NCBI RefSeq assembly: GCF_900100345.1
Contig: NZ_FMTT01000015.1
Span: 54,004 to 118,003, forward strand
Reading direction: 5' to 3'
Length of the DNA stretch: 64,000 nt
DNA from: Paenibacillus tianmuensis
GTDB taxonomy: Bacteria > Bacillota > Bacilli > Paenibacillales > NBRC-103111
Positions 25,560-34,436 of the stretch are shown in pieces. The stretch's first letter is position 1; every line of letters begins with the position of its first letter. Made by a program: the position numbers and the translations under genes. A model generated the notes under the pieces. That model had not been told where the DNA came from, did no database searches, and was given only the letters and a program-made list of their open reading frames with translations.

Positions 25560-27211
25560 CCACGGTGTCCCTCCATGGCGGCGCTGCGGTATTCCTTCGG
25601 CGAGACGCCGACATGCTTGCGGAAGCTGAAGCTGAAGTAGTTCGGCTCCGCATACCCGACCCGCTCGGCGATCTCGAACGCTTTGAGATCGGTCGTCCGC
25701 AGCAGCTCCTTCGCCGCTTCCATCCGAATGTGCATCAGGTAGTTCACGAACGTCATTTTCGCTTCTTTCTTGAAAATGCTGCTGAAATAGCCGGCGCTGA
25801 TATGCAGATGGCTGCATACTTTCTGGATCGAAATGTCGGTCTCGTGGTAATGGCGCTTCGTATAGTCGATGGCCTGCTCCACCAGCGTTTTGTACGTATA
25901 CTGCCGCTGGCTCGCGATGCTGTTCATAATCGCGGTGCACAGCCCGAGAATGCGGCTCTTCGCTTCCTGAAGGCTCGTAAACTTGTGCAGTTCCGCGAAA
26001 GGTATGAAGTCCGTCCCGAGCACCGCATCCAAATCGACGTTCGCGTCTTTAGCTGCTTTGAGAATGGCGGTTAGCATTTCCATCAAATAAATCTGGTAAT
26101 CCTTGATCGATACCTGTGTTTCGCCGATGCCGTGAAACAAGCCGTCCACCGTCTCCTGAATTTCCTGCGGGGTGCCGACCTTCAGACAGCGGATCAGCGC
26201 ATGCTCCTTCAATTCGTCGAAGCGCAGCTTCTCGACGAAACGCGTCTCCACGTCATCGATGCAAATGATCCGGTTGCCGCCGAGAATGCCGCGGTAATCA
26301 AGCGCCAATACCGCATCCTTGTACGAATAGGATACGTTCGTCAATTCGCCGCATACGGTGCCGACGCCGATCGTGACGGTGAATTTCAAATATTTCTCAA
26401 TACTCTGCCGAATGTCCTCCAACGCCGTAAGCGTTTTCTTAAGTGCGGAAGCTTCGCCCTCCGTCCCTTGTCCGGCTACCGTCAAAAGCACCAAGGTATC
26501 GTTGTGCAAAAACACCCGCCCCAAGCGGTGCTTCTCGACGATTTCTTCGGCAATGTTCAGCACGGCAAAGCGCTTCAGCTCCGTGTCCTTCGAACCTTTG
26601 AGCGAGGCTTCGGCTGCCTCGTCCGTTTGTTCGCTGTCGCCCGTATCCATGCTGATGACGGATACGACGTAGGCGTCCGCCGCCAGCTCCAGATTGTAGC
26701 TGCGGCACTTCTCCTCGATTTCGCGCCGCGGCAGCTTCCGCGCGACCAGCGAGGCCAGGAATACCTCGCGCAGCACGGGAAGACTTCGGCGGTAGTGCTC
26801 CTGCAGCGTCTGGACGTTTTCCTTCTCCGCCGCTTCTTCGTCAATCCGGCGCTTGATCTTCGCCAGCACGTCGATCAGCTCCTGTGCCGAATACGGCTTG
26901 AGCACATATTCGTCGATATGCAGTTTGACCGCTTTTTGCGCATATTCGAACTCGTCGAAGCCGGTCAGGATGACGATCTTCGTCGTTTCGTACCGCTGCC
27001 TAATCCACGCCGCGAGCTGCAGCCCGTCCATAAACGGCATGCGGATGTCGGTGACGACGACGTCCGGCACCTGCCGTTCGAACAGCTCCGCCGCCTCCTG
27101 ACCGTTTTCCGCGGTTTCGATCACTTCGAATCCGTGGCGGGCCCAGTCGATCTCCCGCAGGATGCCTTCGCGCACATCTTCTTCGTCTTCCACAAGCATG
27201 AGCTTATACAT
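25556..27211 (-). CDS. YesN-type response regulator (AraC family)
   Basis: A 551-residue regulator. The receiver domain (1-120) has acidic pocket residues VEDEED near residues 8-12, phospho-acceptor Asp55 (VVVTDIRMPFMDG) and Lys in YVLKP. A ~300-residue middle domain of unknown ligand follows. The C-terminal AraC double helix-turn-helix (~450-545) includes ISAGYFSSIFKKEAKMTFVNYL and AERVGYAEPNYFSFSFRKHVGVSPKEYR. It is the first gene of the sensor operon. AraC regulators bind direct repeats two helical turns apart; exactly such a pair lies upstream of mglB, so mglBAC is the best target candidate. Confidence 0.9.
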   Translation of the reverse strand: MYKLMLVEDEEDVREGILREIDWARHGFEVIETAENGQEAAELFERQVPDVVVTDIRMPFMDGLQLAAWIRQRYETTKIVILTGFDEFEYAQKAVKLHIDEYVLKPYSAQELIDVLAKIKRRIDEEAAEKENVQTLQEHYRRSLPVLREVFLASLVARKLPRREIEEKCRSYNLELAADAYVVSVISMDTGDSEQTDEAAEASLKGSKDTELKRFAVLNIAEEIVEKHRLGRVFLHNDTLVLLTVAGQGTEGEASALKKTLTALEDIRQSIEKYLKFTVTIGVGTVCGELTNVSYSYKDAVLALDYRGILGGNRIICIDDVETRFVEKLRFDELKEHALIRCLKVGTPQEIQETVDGLFHGIGETQVSIKDYQIYLMEMLTAILKAAKDANVDLDAVLGTDFIPFAELHKFTSLQEAKSRILGLCTAIMNSIASQRQYTYKTLVEQAIDYTKRHYHETDISIQKVCSHLHISAGYFSSIFKKEAKMTFVNYLMHIRMEAAKELLRTTDLKAFEIAERVGYAEPNYFSFSFRKHVGVSPKEYRSAAMEGHRG

Positions 27212-27350
27212 CGGTCGCAGCCTCGCTTCGTTACGCCTGAAGCGGGAACCGGCGTTCCCGGCCGGCGGTATGGAATATTATGACGATAAATATACCCGTA
27301 GGGCACCACGTTTGAAAAGTGGGAGGAGACAGGTGCTGCGCCGTGTCCCG

Positions 27351-27962
27351 CTACTTCCGACACACCGCCACGCCGATAAAATACCGGATTCCGTCCCGCG
27401 GCTTCTCGAAGGTTACGCCCCGCTGATAGTAAATGTCCACCTCGGCAAAGCCGGTGAACAGCTCCTCGAACTCGCTCGGTGTAAGCTGGTGAACGTGAAA
27501 CGGTTCGCTGGTCGGCATACCCCGCCCCCGGCCGAAAGGGCTGGACAGGACCAGAATCCCCCCCGGCTTCAGCATGCGGTAGAGGTTGTCAGTGAACGTC
27601 CTATCGTCCTTCAGGTGCTCGATCGTTTCAAAGCTCAAGATCGTATCGAACAGGCCAAGCCGCTCCGGAAGCCCGGAGTCCGTCGCGTCCCCTTGTACAT
27701 ACGTCACCTTCTGGTGATGATATTCCCGCTTTGCATACCGCAGCGTCTCCTCATCGTTATCGACGGCGACGATTTCCGTCACTTCCCGCTTCCGCTCCTT
27801 GGCCGTCATATGGCTCCCGTATCCGGTTCCGCAGGCAATGTCCAGCACCCGCCCCTTCACGTAAGGAGCGGCAAAATAATATCTCGCGATATGCTCCAGC
27901 AGCATGCCGTTCGTCGGCTTCATCTGCTTGGGAATAATTCGTTCCCCCGTCCATTCGAGCAT
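27351..27962 (-). CDS. SAM-dependent class I methyltransferase
   Basis: A 203-residue Rossmann-fold methyltransferase. Motif I VLDIACGTGYGS binds S-adenosylmethionine, VAVDNDEE supplies the acidic ribose-binding residue, and LSFETIEHLKDD and RMLKPGGILVLSSP are motifs IV-V. ATG 27962 is chosen from GAGGTG nearby; a GTG at 27971 lies within that ribosome site. The substrate cannot be inferred; the fold resembles ubiquinone/menaquinone-type small-molecule methyltransferases. It stands alone, 140 bases downstream of the yesN-like start on the same strand. Confidence 0.82.
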   Translation of the reverse strand: MLEWTGERIIPKQMKPTNGMLLEHIARYYFAAPYVKGRVLDIACGTGYGSHMTAKERKREVTEIVAVDNDEETLRYAKREYHHQKVTYVQGDATDSGLPERLGLFDTILSFETIEHLKDDRTFTDNLYRMLKPGGILVLSSPFGRGRGMPTSEPFHVHQLTPSEFEELFTGFAEVDIYYQRGVTFEKPRDGIRYFIGVAVCRK

Positions 27963-27983
27963 CTTCGTCACCTCACTCGAAAC

Positions 27984-28026
27984 CTAAAAAGACCGCTATC
28001 CAAGTTAACAACTTGAACGGCGGCTG
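27984..28026 (-). terminator. Terminator after the ydjO-like gene
   Basis: On the minus strand CCGCCGTTCAAGTT / AACTTGGATAGCGG folds as an imperfect hairpin before TTTTT. Confidence 0.6.
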
Positions 28027-28038
28027 TCAAATGCGTGC

Positions 28039-28266
28039 CTATTCCTCTTGGCCGGCGTTAGCCGGACGCTGATCCAGCGTCGAGTTCACGAGCACCGGCA
28101 GCATTTTCGTATCGCTGACCATAGGGGACTGGCACAACGGACACGTCGGGTTATGCTCGAACATAAAATTGTCCCGCATCCACCCGTTGCAATCTTCTTT
28201 TGTACAGGACCAGATCTTGGTCTCTTCTTTGGGAATCTCCTCAAACATCTTTTTACGATAATTCAT
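28039..28266 (-). CDS. ydjO: YdjO-family cold-inducible zinc-ribbon protein
   Basis: A 75-residue protein with WSCTKEDCNGWMRDNF and PTCPLCQSPM, the two Cys pairs of the cold-inducible YdjO family (PF14169). ATG 28266 is preferred because AAGGGGA lies about six bases upstream; an earlier in-frame ATG at 28272 would touch the ribosome site. It sits just downstream of a cold-shock protein gene on the same strand but behind its own terminator. Function is unknown; co-location with csp supports a cold-stress role. Confidence 0.85.
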   Translation of the reverse strand: MNYRKKMFEEIPKEETKIWSCTKEDCNGWMRDNFMFEHNPTCPLCQSPMVSDTKMLPVLVNSTLDQRPANAGQEE

Positions 28267-28296
28267 GGCCATTCCCCTTTCCGATCTCAATACTAA

Positions 28297-28335
28297 AAGA
28301 AAAACCGCCCCTAACTTGCGTTAAGAGCGGGCTTG
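28297..28335 (-). terminator. Terminator of the cold-shock gene
   Basis: GCCCGCTCTTAAC / GTTAGGGGCGGT hairpin followed by TTTTTC on the minus strand, five bases after the csp stop. Confidence 0.85.
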
Positions 28336-28339
28336 CTGC

Positions 28340-28543
28340 TTAGTAAACTTTGACAACGTTCTCGGCTTGCGGTCCGCGGTTGCCTTGAACAACGTTGAAT
28401 TCAACGCGTTGGCCTTCGTCCAGGGACTTGAAGCCTTCGCCTTGGATCGCGCTGAAATGCACGAATACGTCGTTGCCGCCTTCAACTTCGATGAAGCCAT
28501 AGCCTTTCTCTGCGTTAAACCATTTTACTGTACCTGTTTGCAT
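28340..28543 (-). CDS. csp: Cold shock protein (CspA/CspB family)
   Basis: A 67-residue single cold-shock domain that binds single-stranded RNA and DNA as an RNA chaperone. RNP1 (KGYGFIEV) and RNP2 (VFVHFSAI) motifs are intact, with the typical start [18 protein letters not shown] 28543 follows GGAGGTC. The upstream region forms a long AT-rich hairpin in the 5' leader, as is usual for cold-induced csp messages, and a terminator follows directly. Confidence 0.96.
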   Translation of the reverse strand: MQTGTVKWFNAEKGYGFIEVEGGNDVFVHFSAIQGEGFKSLDEGQRVEFNVVQGNRGPQAENVVKVY

Positions 28544-28597
28544 GAGTGTGACCTCCACTAAATGATATTAATATGCTCATTTTTAACCAAAATTAAA

Positions 28598-28659
28598 AAA
28601 TTCACACATTGAAAAAAGTATCATGTAAAAAATGTAACCTTTTTCAATATGTGAATTTC
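28598..28659 (-). promoter_or_regulatory. Hairpin in the csp 5' leader
   Basis: AAATTCACACATTGAAAAA (28598-28616) pairs with TTTTTCAATATGTGAATTT (28641-28659) with one mismatch. It lies 55 bases upstream of the csp start and is AT-rich, so it would melt near ambient temperature. A cold-responsive leader structure is inferred. From 28660 to 28844 I see only AT-rich promoter-like DNA. Confidence 0.55.
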
Positions 28660-28844
28660 GGTTTCATTTATAACATTTTTTTTATTTTACCACATTCCGT
28701 ACGTAAAGGCAAATATCCCCGTGGAACAAAATAAATTTGAAATTATAAAGAATTTTTTAGAAAAGAACACTAACTTTTGGCGAGGTCCCTGCCGATAGAC
28801 TGAAAGGAAAGTCAAATTTTACTGTTGTTAATGGAGGAATTGCT

Positions 28845-29081
28845 GTGGATTACAATGCACCACAAAATCAGGAAAAGAGTTCTAAAAGCTTCGTAAGCAC
28901 GTTGCTTCTTGCCATCTTCTTTGGATCGCTTGGCATGCATCGCTTCTATGCAGGCAAGGTCGGAACCGCTTTTCTCATGATTTTTACCTTGGGCGGCTTC
29001 GGTATCTGGACATTGATTGATTTTATCATGATCTGCCTTGGGCGTTTTACCGATTCTGAAGGCAAGCCTATCAAAAATTAA
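28845..29081 (+). CDS. TM2-domain membrane protein
   Basis: A 78-residue protein with GTG start behind GGAGGA (28833-28838). Two transmembrane helices are joined by the TM2 hallmark FGSLGMHRFYAGKVGTAFLMIFTLGGFGIWTLIDFIMI. The family is widespread and without a fixed function. It is monocistronic, with a terminator 25 bases after the stop. Confidence 0.88.
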   Translation: MDYNAPQNQEKSSKSFVSTLLLAIFFGSLGMHRFYAGKVGTAFLMIFTLGGFGIWTLIDFIMICLGRFTDSEGKPIKN

Positions 29082-29105
29082 TTCCCATTGCCTCATTTTT
29101 GTACA

Positions 29106-29131
29106 GAAACTGCTGCTGCGCGGCAGTTTTT
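29106..29131 (+). terminator. Terminator of the TM2 gene
   Basis: AAACTGC...GGCAGTTTTTTT hairpin and T-run right after the gene. Confidence 0.75.
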
Positions 29132-29331
29132 TTGCATTCGCGCTTGTCCGGGAATTAGAGAGTCGCTGCGATATGTTTCTACAAGTTTGCTTCCTAATAC
29201 GCTATGCGGCCTGTCGTGAATTATTCTGTTCGTTATCGATTTGTAATCTAATTGAAATATAATTTTCATCGTTCTTTAATGTTCGCAGGCTATAATAATC
29301 CTTGACCCCCTTTTTAATATATAAAACCTTT

Positions 29332-29365
29332 AGACCCACAGCCCGTTGCTTGTGGGTCTCTTTCT
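29332..29365 (+). terminator. Orphan terminator-like hairpin
   Basis: AGACCCACA / TGTGGGTCT with a short loop and CTTTCT. No gene lies within 250 bases upstream on this strand; the 29132-29680 gap holds only this hairpin, the dispersed repeat below and a second terminator. It may close an untranslated RNA or be a relic. Confidence 0.5.
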
Positions 29366-29440
29366 GTCTATGGTCACATTTTACAAATATTGGAACAATA
29401 AAGAACCAGACCCATGGAAACGAAATTTCCAAATCCCGGT

Positions 29441-29540
29441 GTGCATAACCCGTTCTGTGGATATGTGAATAACAAAAGCCCATAGGCGAGTTTTTTTCGT
29501 CTATAGGCTGTTTATTATGTGTATAATTCCGTGGATAACT
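29441..29540. repeat. Dispersed intergenic repeat, copy A
   Basis: About 100 bases related (roughly 80 percent by eye) to copy B at 38666-38764. Both have GTGCATAACC at one end, TTCTGTG-ATATGTGAATAA, then the hairpin AAGCCCATAGGC...CGTCTATAGGCT. No coding frame is shared. Confidence 0.65.
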
Positions 29541-29610
29541 ATGTACTCGGACCGGAAATTCGCCCAGATGCGGGGCATCAAATTGGTAATTAACTTGGCT
29601 TCAAGCATGG

Positions 29611-29671
29611 CAAAAAGACTTCTTCCCCCAGGGCGCCTATGCGATCACCTAAGGTCATGAAGTCTTTTTCC
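29611..29671. terminator. Hairpin terminator downstream of the 155-residue gene
   Basis: GCAAAAAGACTTC and GAAGTCTTTTTC pair across a loop of about 34 bases, giving an A/T-flanked hairpin 10 bases after the minus-strand gene end. Confidence 0.65.
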
Positions 29672-29680
29672 GCAATCGTA

Positions 29681-30148
29681 TTATTGTTTCTTGTTGTGCA
29701 TCGACCGCAGCGCCGTGCGGAAGTCGTTGTCCTTCATGGGAGCTTCGCCGGCTTTCTCGGACAGCGTCTCAGACCTTGCCGGTTGGGTGAACCCGCGTAA
29801 TGCCTGACGATATTCCGGATCGGCAAGCTTGGCCGAAGTCCGCGCGGCTTCCGCATCGGCTTCGGGAGCAAGCACCCGGCCGGATTGTGCTATGGGCTTA
29901 TGTGCCGCACGAACCTCTGCTCCTTGTTCCGCCGCCGAAGTCCTTTGGACCGTTCTGGCCTTGACTCTCTCCTGATCCGCCGCGGGCTCTTCCGCTTGTG
30001 GCCCCTGCTCCGGCGCCTCCTCCGAATGGCCGGGAAACTGCCGCTCGCTCCGGGGGACCGGTGCAGACGTCGTCGATCGCATATTATACATGATGAGAAC
30101 AATAACCAGAATGACGGCTATTGCGATGCAAATGACAGGAACGGTCAT
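29681..30148 (-). CDS. Membrane-anchored low-complexity protein, unknown
   Basis: A 155-residue protein with one N-terminal transmembrane segment (residues ~4-22, VPVICIAIAVILVIVLIMY). The remainder is an extended hydrophilic tail rich in Glu, Ala, Gln and Arg with no recognisable domain; the C-terminus has DNDFRTALRSMHNKKQ. It lies 35 bases downstream of the flavodoxin-like gene on the same strand and may be co-transcribed. I do not recognise a family; codon use resembles its neighbours, so it is probably real. Confidence 0.6.
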   Translation of the reverse strand: MTVPVICIAIAVILVIVLIMYNMRSTTSAPVPRSERQFPGHSEEAPEQGPQAEEPAADQERVKARTVQRTSAAEQGAEVRAAHKPIAQSGRVLAPEADAEAARTSAKLADPEYRQALRGFTQPARSETLSEKAGEAPMKDNDFRTALRSMHNKKQ

Positions 30149-30183
30149 CTCGCTTCCTCCTTCCGTCCGCCTGCGTCATCCGC

Positions 30184-30711
30184 TCAAGAACGCGCAAATC
30201 TCTGCGTAACCTCGGCAATCCGCTTCCCGAAAGCCCGGCCCAGCTCTTCGCCCTGCCCGCTGAGCAGCTCATCGCTATCGATCGGGCACGTCACGCCTAC
30301 ACCGTAATACGAGCCATAGGTGGCGTTTTGCGGAAGATTGCCGGGCAGACCGACCACGATCATGCCTTGATGCAGCATCGGCGTCATCAGGCTGACCATT
30401 GTCGATTCGAGGCCTCCGTGCTCGGTCGCCGTCGTGCAGAACACGCCGCCGATTTTATCGATCAGCTTCCCTTGCGCCCACAAATAGCCAAGCTTGTCGA
30501 TCCATGCTTTAAGTCCGGCGCTGATCGTTCCGAAATGCCCGGGACAGCCCCAAATAATCGCATCCGCCTCCGGTAGAGCCCTAACGTCCGCTTCCTGCAC
30601 GCTGCGCACCTCCACCTCGGCGTTCTCGACCAAGGCTGCTCCCGCCGCGATGGCATGCGCCAATGCCTCGGTATGTCCGCCTTCGCTATCGTATACGATA
30701 TATAGTTTCAC
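30184..30711 (-). CDS. WrbA-like flavodoxin/NAD(P)H:quinone oxidoreductase
   Basis: A 175-residue FMN flavoprotein of the flavodoxin-like fold. [19 protein letters not shown] is the phosphate-binding loop, [22 protein letters not shown] contacts the isoalloxazine ring, and [15 protein letters not shown] and YGVGV follow WrbA order. GTG 30711 lies six bases after GGAGGGG; the longer frame from 30813 overlaps the efflux pump gene and is not used. It probably reduces quinones by two electrons. It follows the EmrB-like pump on the same strand with a 49-base gap. Confidence 0.82.
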   Translation of the reverse strand: MKLYIVYDSEGGHTEALAHAIAAGAALVENAEVEVRSVQEADVRALPEADAIIWGCPGHFGTISAGLKAWIDKLGYLWAQGKLIDKIGGVFCTTATEHGGLESTMVSLMTPMLHQGMIVVGLPGNLPQNATYGSYYGVGVTCPIDSDELLSGQGEELGRAFGKRIAEVTQRFARS

Positions 30712-30760
30712 CTTGATCCCCTCCTTGTCCAAACCGTTTCTTTCCGGGTTCATCTGTTTC

Positions 30761-32398
30761 TTATTGCGCCGTTTGTCCTGGCGACGGGAGCAGAATAACC
30801 TCCGTACGCGCATTCGTCTCCTCAGGGTGATGCAGGGTTTGCTTTGGCTTATCTTTTCTCACATCGCGCAAGAATACACTCAAGCCCAACCCGACCACCG
30901 AAATGATCGTCGTCCAGAAAAAGGCGTCGTTAATCCCCATCACCGTCGCCTGCAGCTTCGCTTGCCCGGCTAACGCCGCTGCCGCTTGTGTTTTCGCTTC
31001 GGTCAACGGCAGATGCGCCGCCGCGGCGATCCGGTTAACGAGCGCACCGAACGAGTCCATGAAGCCCGGGTCCGTCGTATCCATCCGGTCCGTGAACGCG
31101 GCATAATGAACGGTCGAACGATTAGTAAAAATCGTCGTAATCAAGCTTGTCCCGATCGAACCGCTGATTTGGCGCAGCGTATTGGACATCGCCGTCCCGT
31201 GCTTGCTCAGCTCCCGCGGAAGCTGATTCATGCCGGCCGTCATGATCGGCATCATCAACAAGGACATACCGAAATAACGCGCCATATAAATGGCAACAAT
31301 ATAACCGTAAGACGTATCCAGAGTCAGTGTCGTGAATTCGTACGTCGTCACCGTCGTAATGAGCATTCCGATAACCGCCAGCGGGCGCGGACCGATCTTG
31401 TCGAACAGCGTTCCGGAGATCGGCGACATGATCATCATCACGATTGCCCCCGGCAGCATCAATAGCCCGGAATCAAGCGGCGTAAAGCCCCGCAAGTTCT
31501 GCAAATAGAGCGGCAGAAGAATCATCCCCGCAAACATGCTGGCCGTGACGAACACGTTGATCACGGTCGACAGCGAAAAGACGCCATAGCGGAACACCCG
31601 CATATCCAGCATCGGGTTTTCCGAGCGTATTTGCTGGATAACAAACGCGATAAGCAGAACGAATCCGGCAACGATGCAGGACAAGACAACGGTATCCGTC
31701 CATCCTCTGGACCCGGCTTCGCTAAGCCCGTACAGGAGAAGCCCCACCCCCGAGATCGATGTGACCGTGCCGAAGGTGTCCAGCTTGATTTGTTTAGGCT
31801 CTTCGATATTTTTCAGCTTGAAAAAAGCAATGACGAGCACCAGCACGCCGAACGGGAGCATTCCCGTAAACAGCCAATGCCAGTCGTAATTTTGTACAAT
31901 CCATCCGGACAAGGTCGGTCCGACCGCCGGGGCGAACATCATCGCGAGCCCGAACAGCCCCATGCCTTTCCCCCGCATCTCCGGCGGAAATATAAACAAG
32001 ATGACGCTCATCACCAGCGGAGTCAGAACGCCGCCGCCGATCGCTTGGATCAAACGTCCGGTCAGCATGACCGGGAAACTTGGAGCGATGCTGCAGATTA
32101 GCGCCCCTGCCGTAAAGGAAAACATCGCGATCAGAAACAATCGGCGGACCCCAAGCCGTTCAATCAAGTACGCGGACAAAGGGATCAGAACCCCGTTCAC
32201 CAGCATATAGCCGGTGAGCAACCATTGCACCGTGCTCGTGCTGACGCCGAAATCGGCCGTCAAATGGGGGAGTGCGACGTTCAGCAGCGTCTGGTTCAGA
32301 ATCGCCAGGAACAAGCCCAGCATCAGCACCGTCAATAAACTCCCATAACCTGACAAGCCGCCCCGGTTATCTTTCGTTTCTGTCGGAGAAGCCATCAT
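30761..32398 (-). CDS. DHA2-family MFS drug efflux pump (EmrB-like)
   Basis: A 545-residue, 14-helix proton antiporter. Motif A-like [13 protein letters not shown] after helix 2, motif C region [28 protein letters not shown], and [15 protein letters not shown] (DHA2 hallmark) are visible, with a long periplasmic segment before the last helix. ATG 32398 follows AAAGGAG. It is the second gene after an HlyD-type adaptor, and the pair lies divergent from a MarR regulator with a palindromic operator between, the classical emrAB layout. Confidence 0.9.
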   Translation of the reverse strand: MMASPTETKDNRGGLSGYGSLLTVLMLGLFLAILNQTLLNVALPHLTADFGVSTSTVQWLLTGYMLVNGVLIPLSAYLIERLGVRRLFLIAMFSFTAGALICSIAPSFPVMLTGRLIQAIGGGVLTPLVMSVILFIFPPEMRGKGMGLFGLAMMFAPAVGPTLSGWIVQNYDWHWLFTGMLPFGVLVLVIAFFKLKNIEEPKQIKLDTFGTVTSISGVGLLLYGLSEAGSRGWTDTVVLSCIVAGFVLLIAFVIQQIRSENPMLDMRVFRYGVFSLSTVINVFVTASMFAGMILLPLYLQNLRGFTPLDSGLLMLPGAIVMMIMSPISGTLFDKIGPRPLAVIGMLITTVTTYEFTTLTLDTSYGYIVAIYMARYFGMSLLMMPIMTAGMNQLPRELSKHGTAMSNTLRQISGSIGTSLITTIFTNRSTVHYAAFTDRMDTTDPGFMDSFGALVNRIAAAAHLPLTEAKTQAAAALAGQAKLQATVMGINDAFFWTTIISVVGLGLSVFLRDVRKDKPKQTLHHPEETNARTEVILLPSPGQTAQ

Positions 32399-32436
32399 CG
32401 CAGCTCCTTTCTCGGTAAGATATTAGAAATCAACCA

Positions 32437-33072
32437 TTATTTTTTCGTCAATTTAACCGTTGCGTTCATTCCGGGCAGGACAGAATCCGAATAGTTGGTC
32501 ATGGAGATTTTGACCTGTACCTTCTGCGTCACTTTCGTATAATTCCCGCTCGTATTCGCGGATGGCAGCAAAGAAAACACGGAGTTCGTCACATGTCCGA
32601 TCTCTTCGACCTTTCCTTTCAGCGTCGTACCGGCATCGCCGTCCACCGTAATGTCCACCGCCGAGCCGACTTGAATGTCTTTCACGTCGGTTTCGTCCAG
32701 GTTGGCCGTCACGTACAGGTTTTTCATATCGACAAGCTGCGCCAGCGGCTGGCTGGGCTGTACCATTTGGCCTTCCTTGGCCTGATTTTTGACGATCGTG
32801 CCGTCAATCAGGGCAGCGACGTTCACCGTTTTCGAGCCTTCGGAGACTTGACCGACATTGCCGTTTTTGGCGACGGTCCCGCCTTCCTTCCCGCTCCAGG
32901 ACGACAGCGTACCGGCCGCCGGGGCAGATACGGCGATCATATCGCCCGCAACCCGGGCATCTTCGGTCTTAATATATTTGGACGTCTGATCGTAATAATA
33001 AAATCCGCCGAAGGCTAACAATACAATAAGAACAACGCCAATAATATTGGCTGCAAACATGCGACCTTTCAT
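32437..33072 (-). CDS. HlyD/EmrA-type membrane fusion protein
   Basis: A 211-residue adaptor with one N-terminal transmembrane helix (residues ~6-26) and a lipoyl/barrel-sandwich domain (VSAPAAGTLSSW...VAALIDGTIVKNQAKEGQMVQPSQPLAQLVD). A beta-barrel segment follows (LDETDVKDIQVGSAVDITVDG). It is shorter than the Gram-negative EmrA because it lacks the long coiled coil, as expected in a Gram-positive. It is the first gene of the pump operon, directly after the MarR-type operator. Confidence 0.88.
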   Translation of the reverse strand: MKGRMFAANIIGVVLIVLLAFGGFYYYDQTSKYIKTEDARVAGDMIAVSAPAAGTLSSWSGKEGGTVAKNGNVGQVSEGSKTVNVAALIDGTIVKNQAKEGQMVQPSQPLAQLVDMKNLYVTANLDETDVKDIQVGSAVDITVDGDAGTTLKGKVEEIGHVTNSVFSLLPSANTSGNYTKVTQKVQVKISMTNYSDSVLPGMNATVKLTKK

Positions 33073-33104
33073 TCGATTTCTCCTCCATAATATTTTAATA
33101 TGTT

Positions 33105-33127
33105 AATTACTTTGTTATAAAGTAATT
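33105..33127. promoter_or_regulatory. Candidate MarR operator
   Basis: AATTACTTT-GTTAT-AAAGTAATT, a perfect 9-bp inverted repeat with a 5-base centre, lies in the 162-base spacer between the pump operon and the marR-type gene. Size and symmetry fit MarR dimers, so it likely controls both directions. Confidence 0.7.
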
Positions 33128-33234
33128 TTGCAATAAAACAACTTTAGCATGAAAAAAAACGGAACACAATTAGTAATAAAATCCGGTATACTGATCTATC
33201 TGCCCGATTTCGAACAAATGTAAGGAGAAGCCCC

Positions 33235-33699
33235 ATGCCCGCAAACCAGCCTCCGGACACGTCTGCTCATGAATTCGACTCGATGAACAGACTGATGGAA
33301 ACGTTCCAGAAATACAAAATGAAGCTCGTCGAACAAAAGCTCAAAGAGCCGCATATGCGGATGAACAATACGAAATACTACATGCTTAAGACCATCTACC
33401 ACAACCAAAACTGCATGGTCGCCGATATCGCCAAACAATTGCAGCTTTCCTCCGGCGCAACGACGATCGCGCTGAATCAGTTGGAGGAAGACGGCCTGAT
33501 CGTCCGTCTGCGCAGCGATTCGGACCGGCGCACCGTACGGATCGCGCTCACGGAGCAAGGCGTTGCTTTCGTGAAGAGCGCCATGGAAATCCGGCGGCAG
33601 CTGCTTACCGATATGCTTGAACCGCTGAGCGACGAGGAGAAGACGCAGTTTTTCGCTATGATCGACAAAATTACCGAACAGCTCGCCTTGAAGCTCTAA
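33235..33699 (+). CDS. MarR-family transcriptional regulator
   Basis: A 154-residue winged-helix dimer. The DNA-recognition part reads VADIAKQLQLSSGATTIALNQLEEDGLIVRLRSDSDRRTVRIALTEQG, including the conserved wing D-S-D-R-R. ATG 33235 follows TAAGGAG. It is divergent from the EmrA/EmrB-like operon and shares the palindrome at 33105-33127 with it, so it most likely represses the pump until a toxic ligand binds. Confidence 0.92.
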   Translation: MPANQPPDTSAHEFDSMNRLMETFQKYKMKLVEQKLKEPHMRMNNTKYYMLKTIYHNQNCMVADIAKQLQLSSGATTIALNQLEEDGLIVRLRSDSDRRTVRIALTEQGVAFVKSAMEIRRQLLTDMLEPLSDEEKTQFFAMIDKITEQLALKL

Positions 33700-33704
33700 A
33701 TACA

Positions 33705-33757
33705 AAATGACCCGTAAGCGGGGCGCTTTTTGCAAAGCGTCCGTCTACGGGTCATTG
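33705..33757. terminator. Hairpin between convergent marR and desaturase genes
   Basis: AATGACCCGTA / TACGGGTCATT arms with an inner GCGCTTTTTGCAAAGCG part. T-runs are poor; termination strength is uncertain. Confidence 0.55.
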
Positions 33758-33782
33758 AACTTGCCAAGTATTGAGAACAGGA

Positions 33783-34406
33783 CTAGAGCCGCGCATCCGC
33801 TTTTCCTTCCAGATTGCGCGCCGTTTCGCTTTTTTCCACCTGCTGCTCGTCGCGGAACGTGCCCAGCATGACATCGAACAGCGGGTTGGTTACGCCGTAC
33901 CAGTAATGTTCGCTTTTGTAATGATGCCAGAGATGAACTTTTTTCATCCAGCGCCCCCAGGGCGTGATCGGCTTGATGGGACGATGGGCGACAAAATGCG
34001 TCCATTCGTAATAAAGCAGGAAGCTGATCACTCCCATAACAAAAGCGATGGTCAGCACCGTATCCCGCGTCACCAAGTAAGCGAAAAGCGCCGGTCCGGC
34101 CATGATCGGGAGGCTGTACCATACGGGAAGGAACAGCAGGCGCAATTCGGTCGGGTAAATATGATGGTCATAGTGCAGACGGCGGAGCATAGCAAGCAGC
34201 AGGGGATGCTTCGGCGGCTTCATATGAAACAAAAAACGATGGATCATATATTCGCTCAATGCATAACCGGCCATCCCAAGGACGAGAGCCAGCCATATCT
34301 TCCCCTCATTCGCATGCGGCAAAATGACCATCCAATCCACCACCAGCAATACGCTCATCACGCTAATATCAAAATGGGTAAAAAACTCTTTGATATGTTG
34401 TCTCAT
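33783..34406 (-). CDS. Sterol desaturase/fatty acid hydroxylase family membrane protein
   Basis: A 207-residue integral membrane di-iron protein. The His clusters that bind iron are present: HRFLFH (~residue 58), HYDHH (~80), HFVAH (~139) and HLWHHYKSEHYWYG (~157-170). Four or more helices separate them. ATG 34406 follows AAGGGG. Bacterial members hydroxylate or desaturate lipids; the substrate is unknown. It is downstream of an aldehyde dehydrogenase gene on the same strand (30-base gap), which hints at a lipid or fatty-aldehyde function, an inference only. Confidence 0.85.
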   Translation of the reverse strand: MRQHIKEFFTHFDISVMSVLLVVDWMVILPHANEGKIWLALVLGMAGYALSEYMIHRFLFHMKPPKHPLLLAMLRRLHYDHHIYPTELRLLFLPVWYSLPIMAGPALFAYLVTRDTVLTIAFVMGVISFLLYYEWTHFVAHRPIKPITPWGRWMKKVHLWHHYKSEHYWYGVTNPLFDVMLGTFRDEQQVEKSETARNLEGKADARL

Positions 34407-34436
34407 CGCGCATCCCCTTCCCGCTGCCCGGCTCGC

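Noticed and set aside
23571..25640. 689-codon plus-strand frame antisense to the histidine kinase
   Set aside because: Shadow frame: kinase, HAMP and ATPase motifs are all on the minus strand, and composition is atypical of proteins.
29202..29483. 93-codon minus-strand frame across the TM2 downstream gap
   Set aside because: Covers a terminator hairpin and the dispersed repeat, no ribosome site, no protein-like pattern.
29441..29540. TGTGGATAA-like words resembling DnaA boxes in the dispersed repeat
   Set aside because: Only one or two imperfect boxes per copy, none clustered, and no dnaA/dnaN genes nearby; not an origin.
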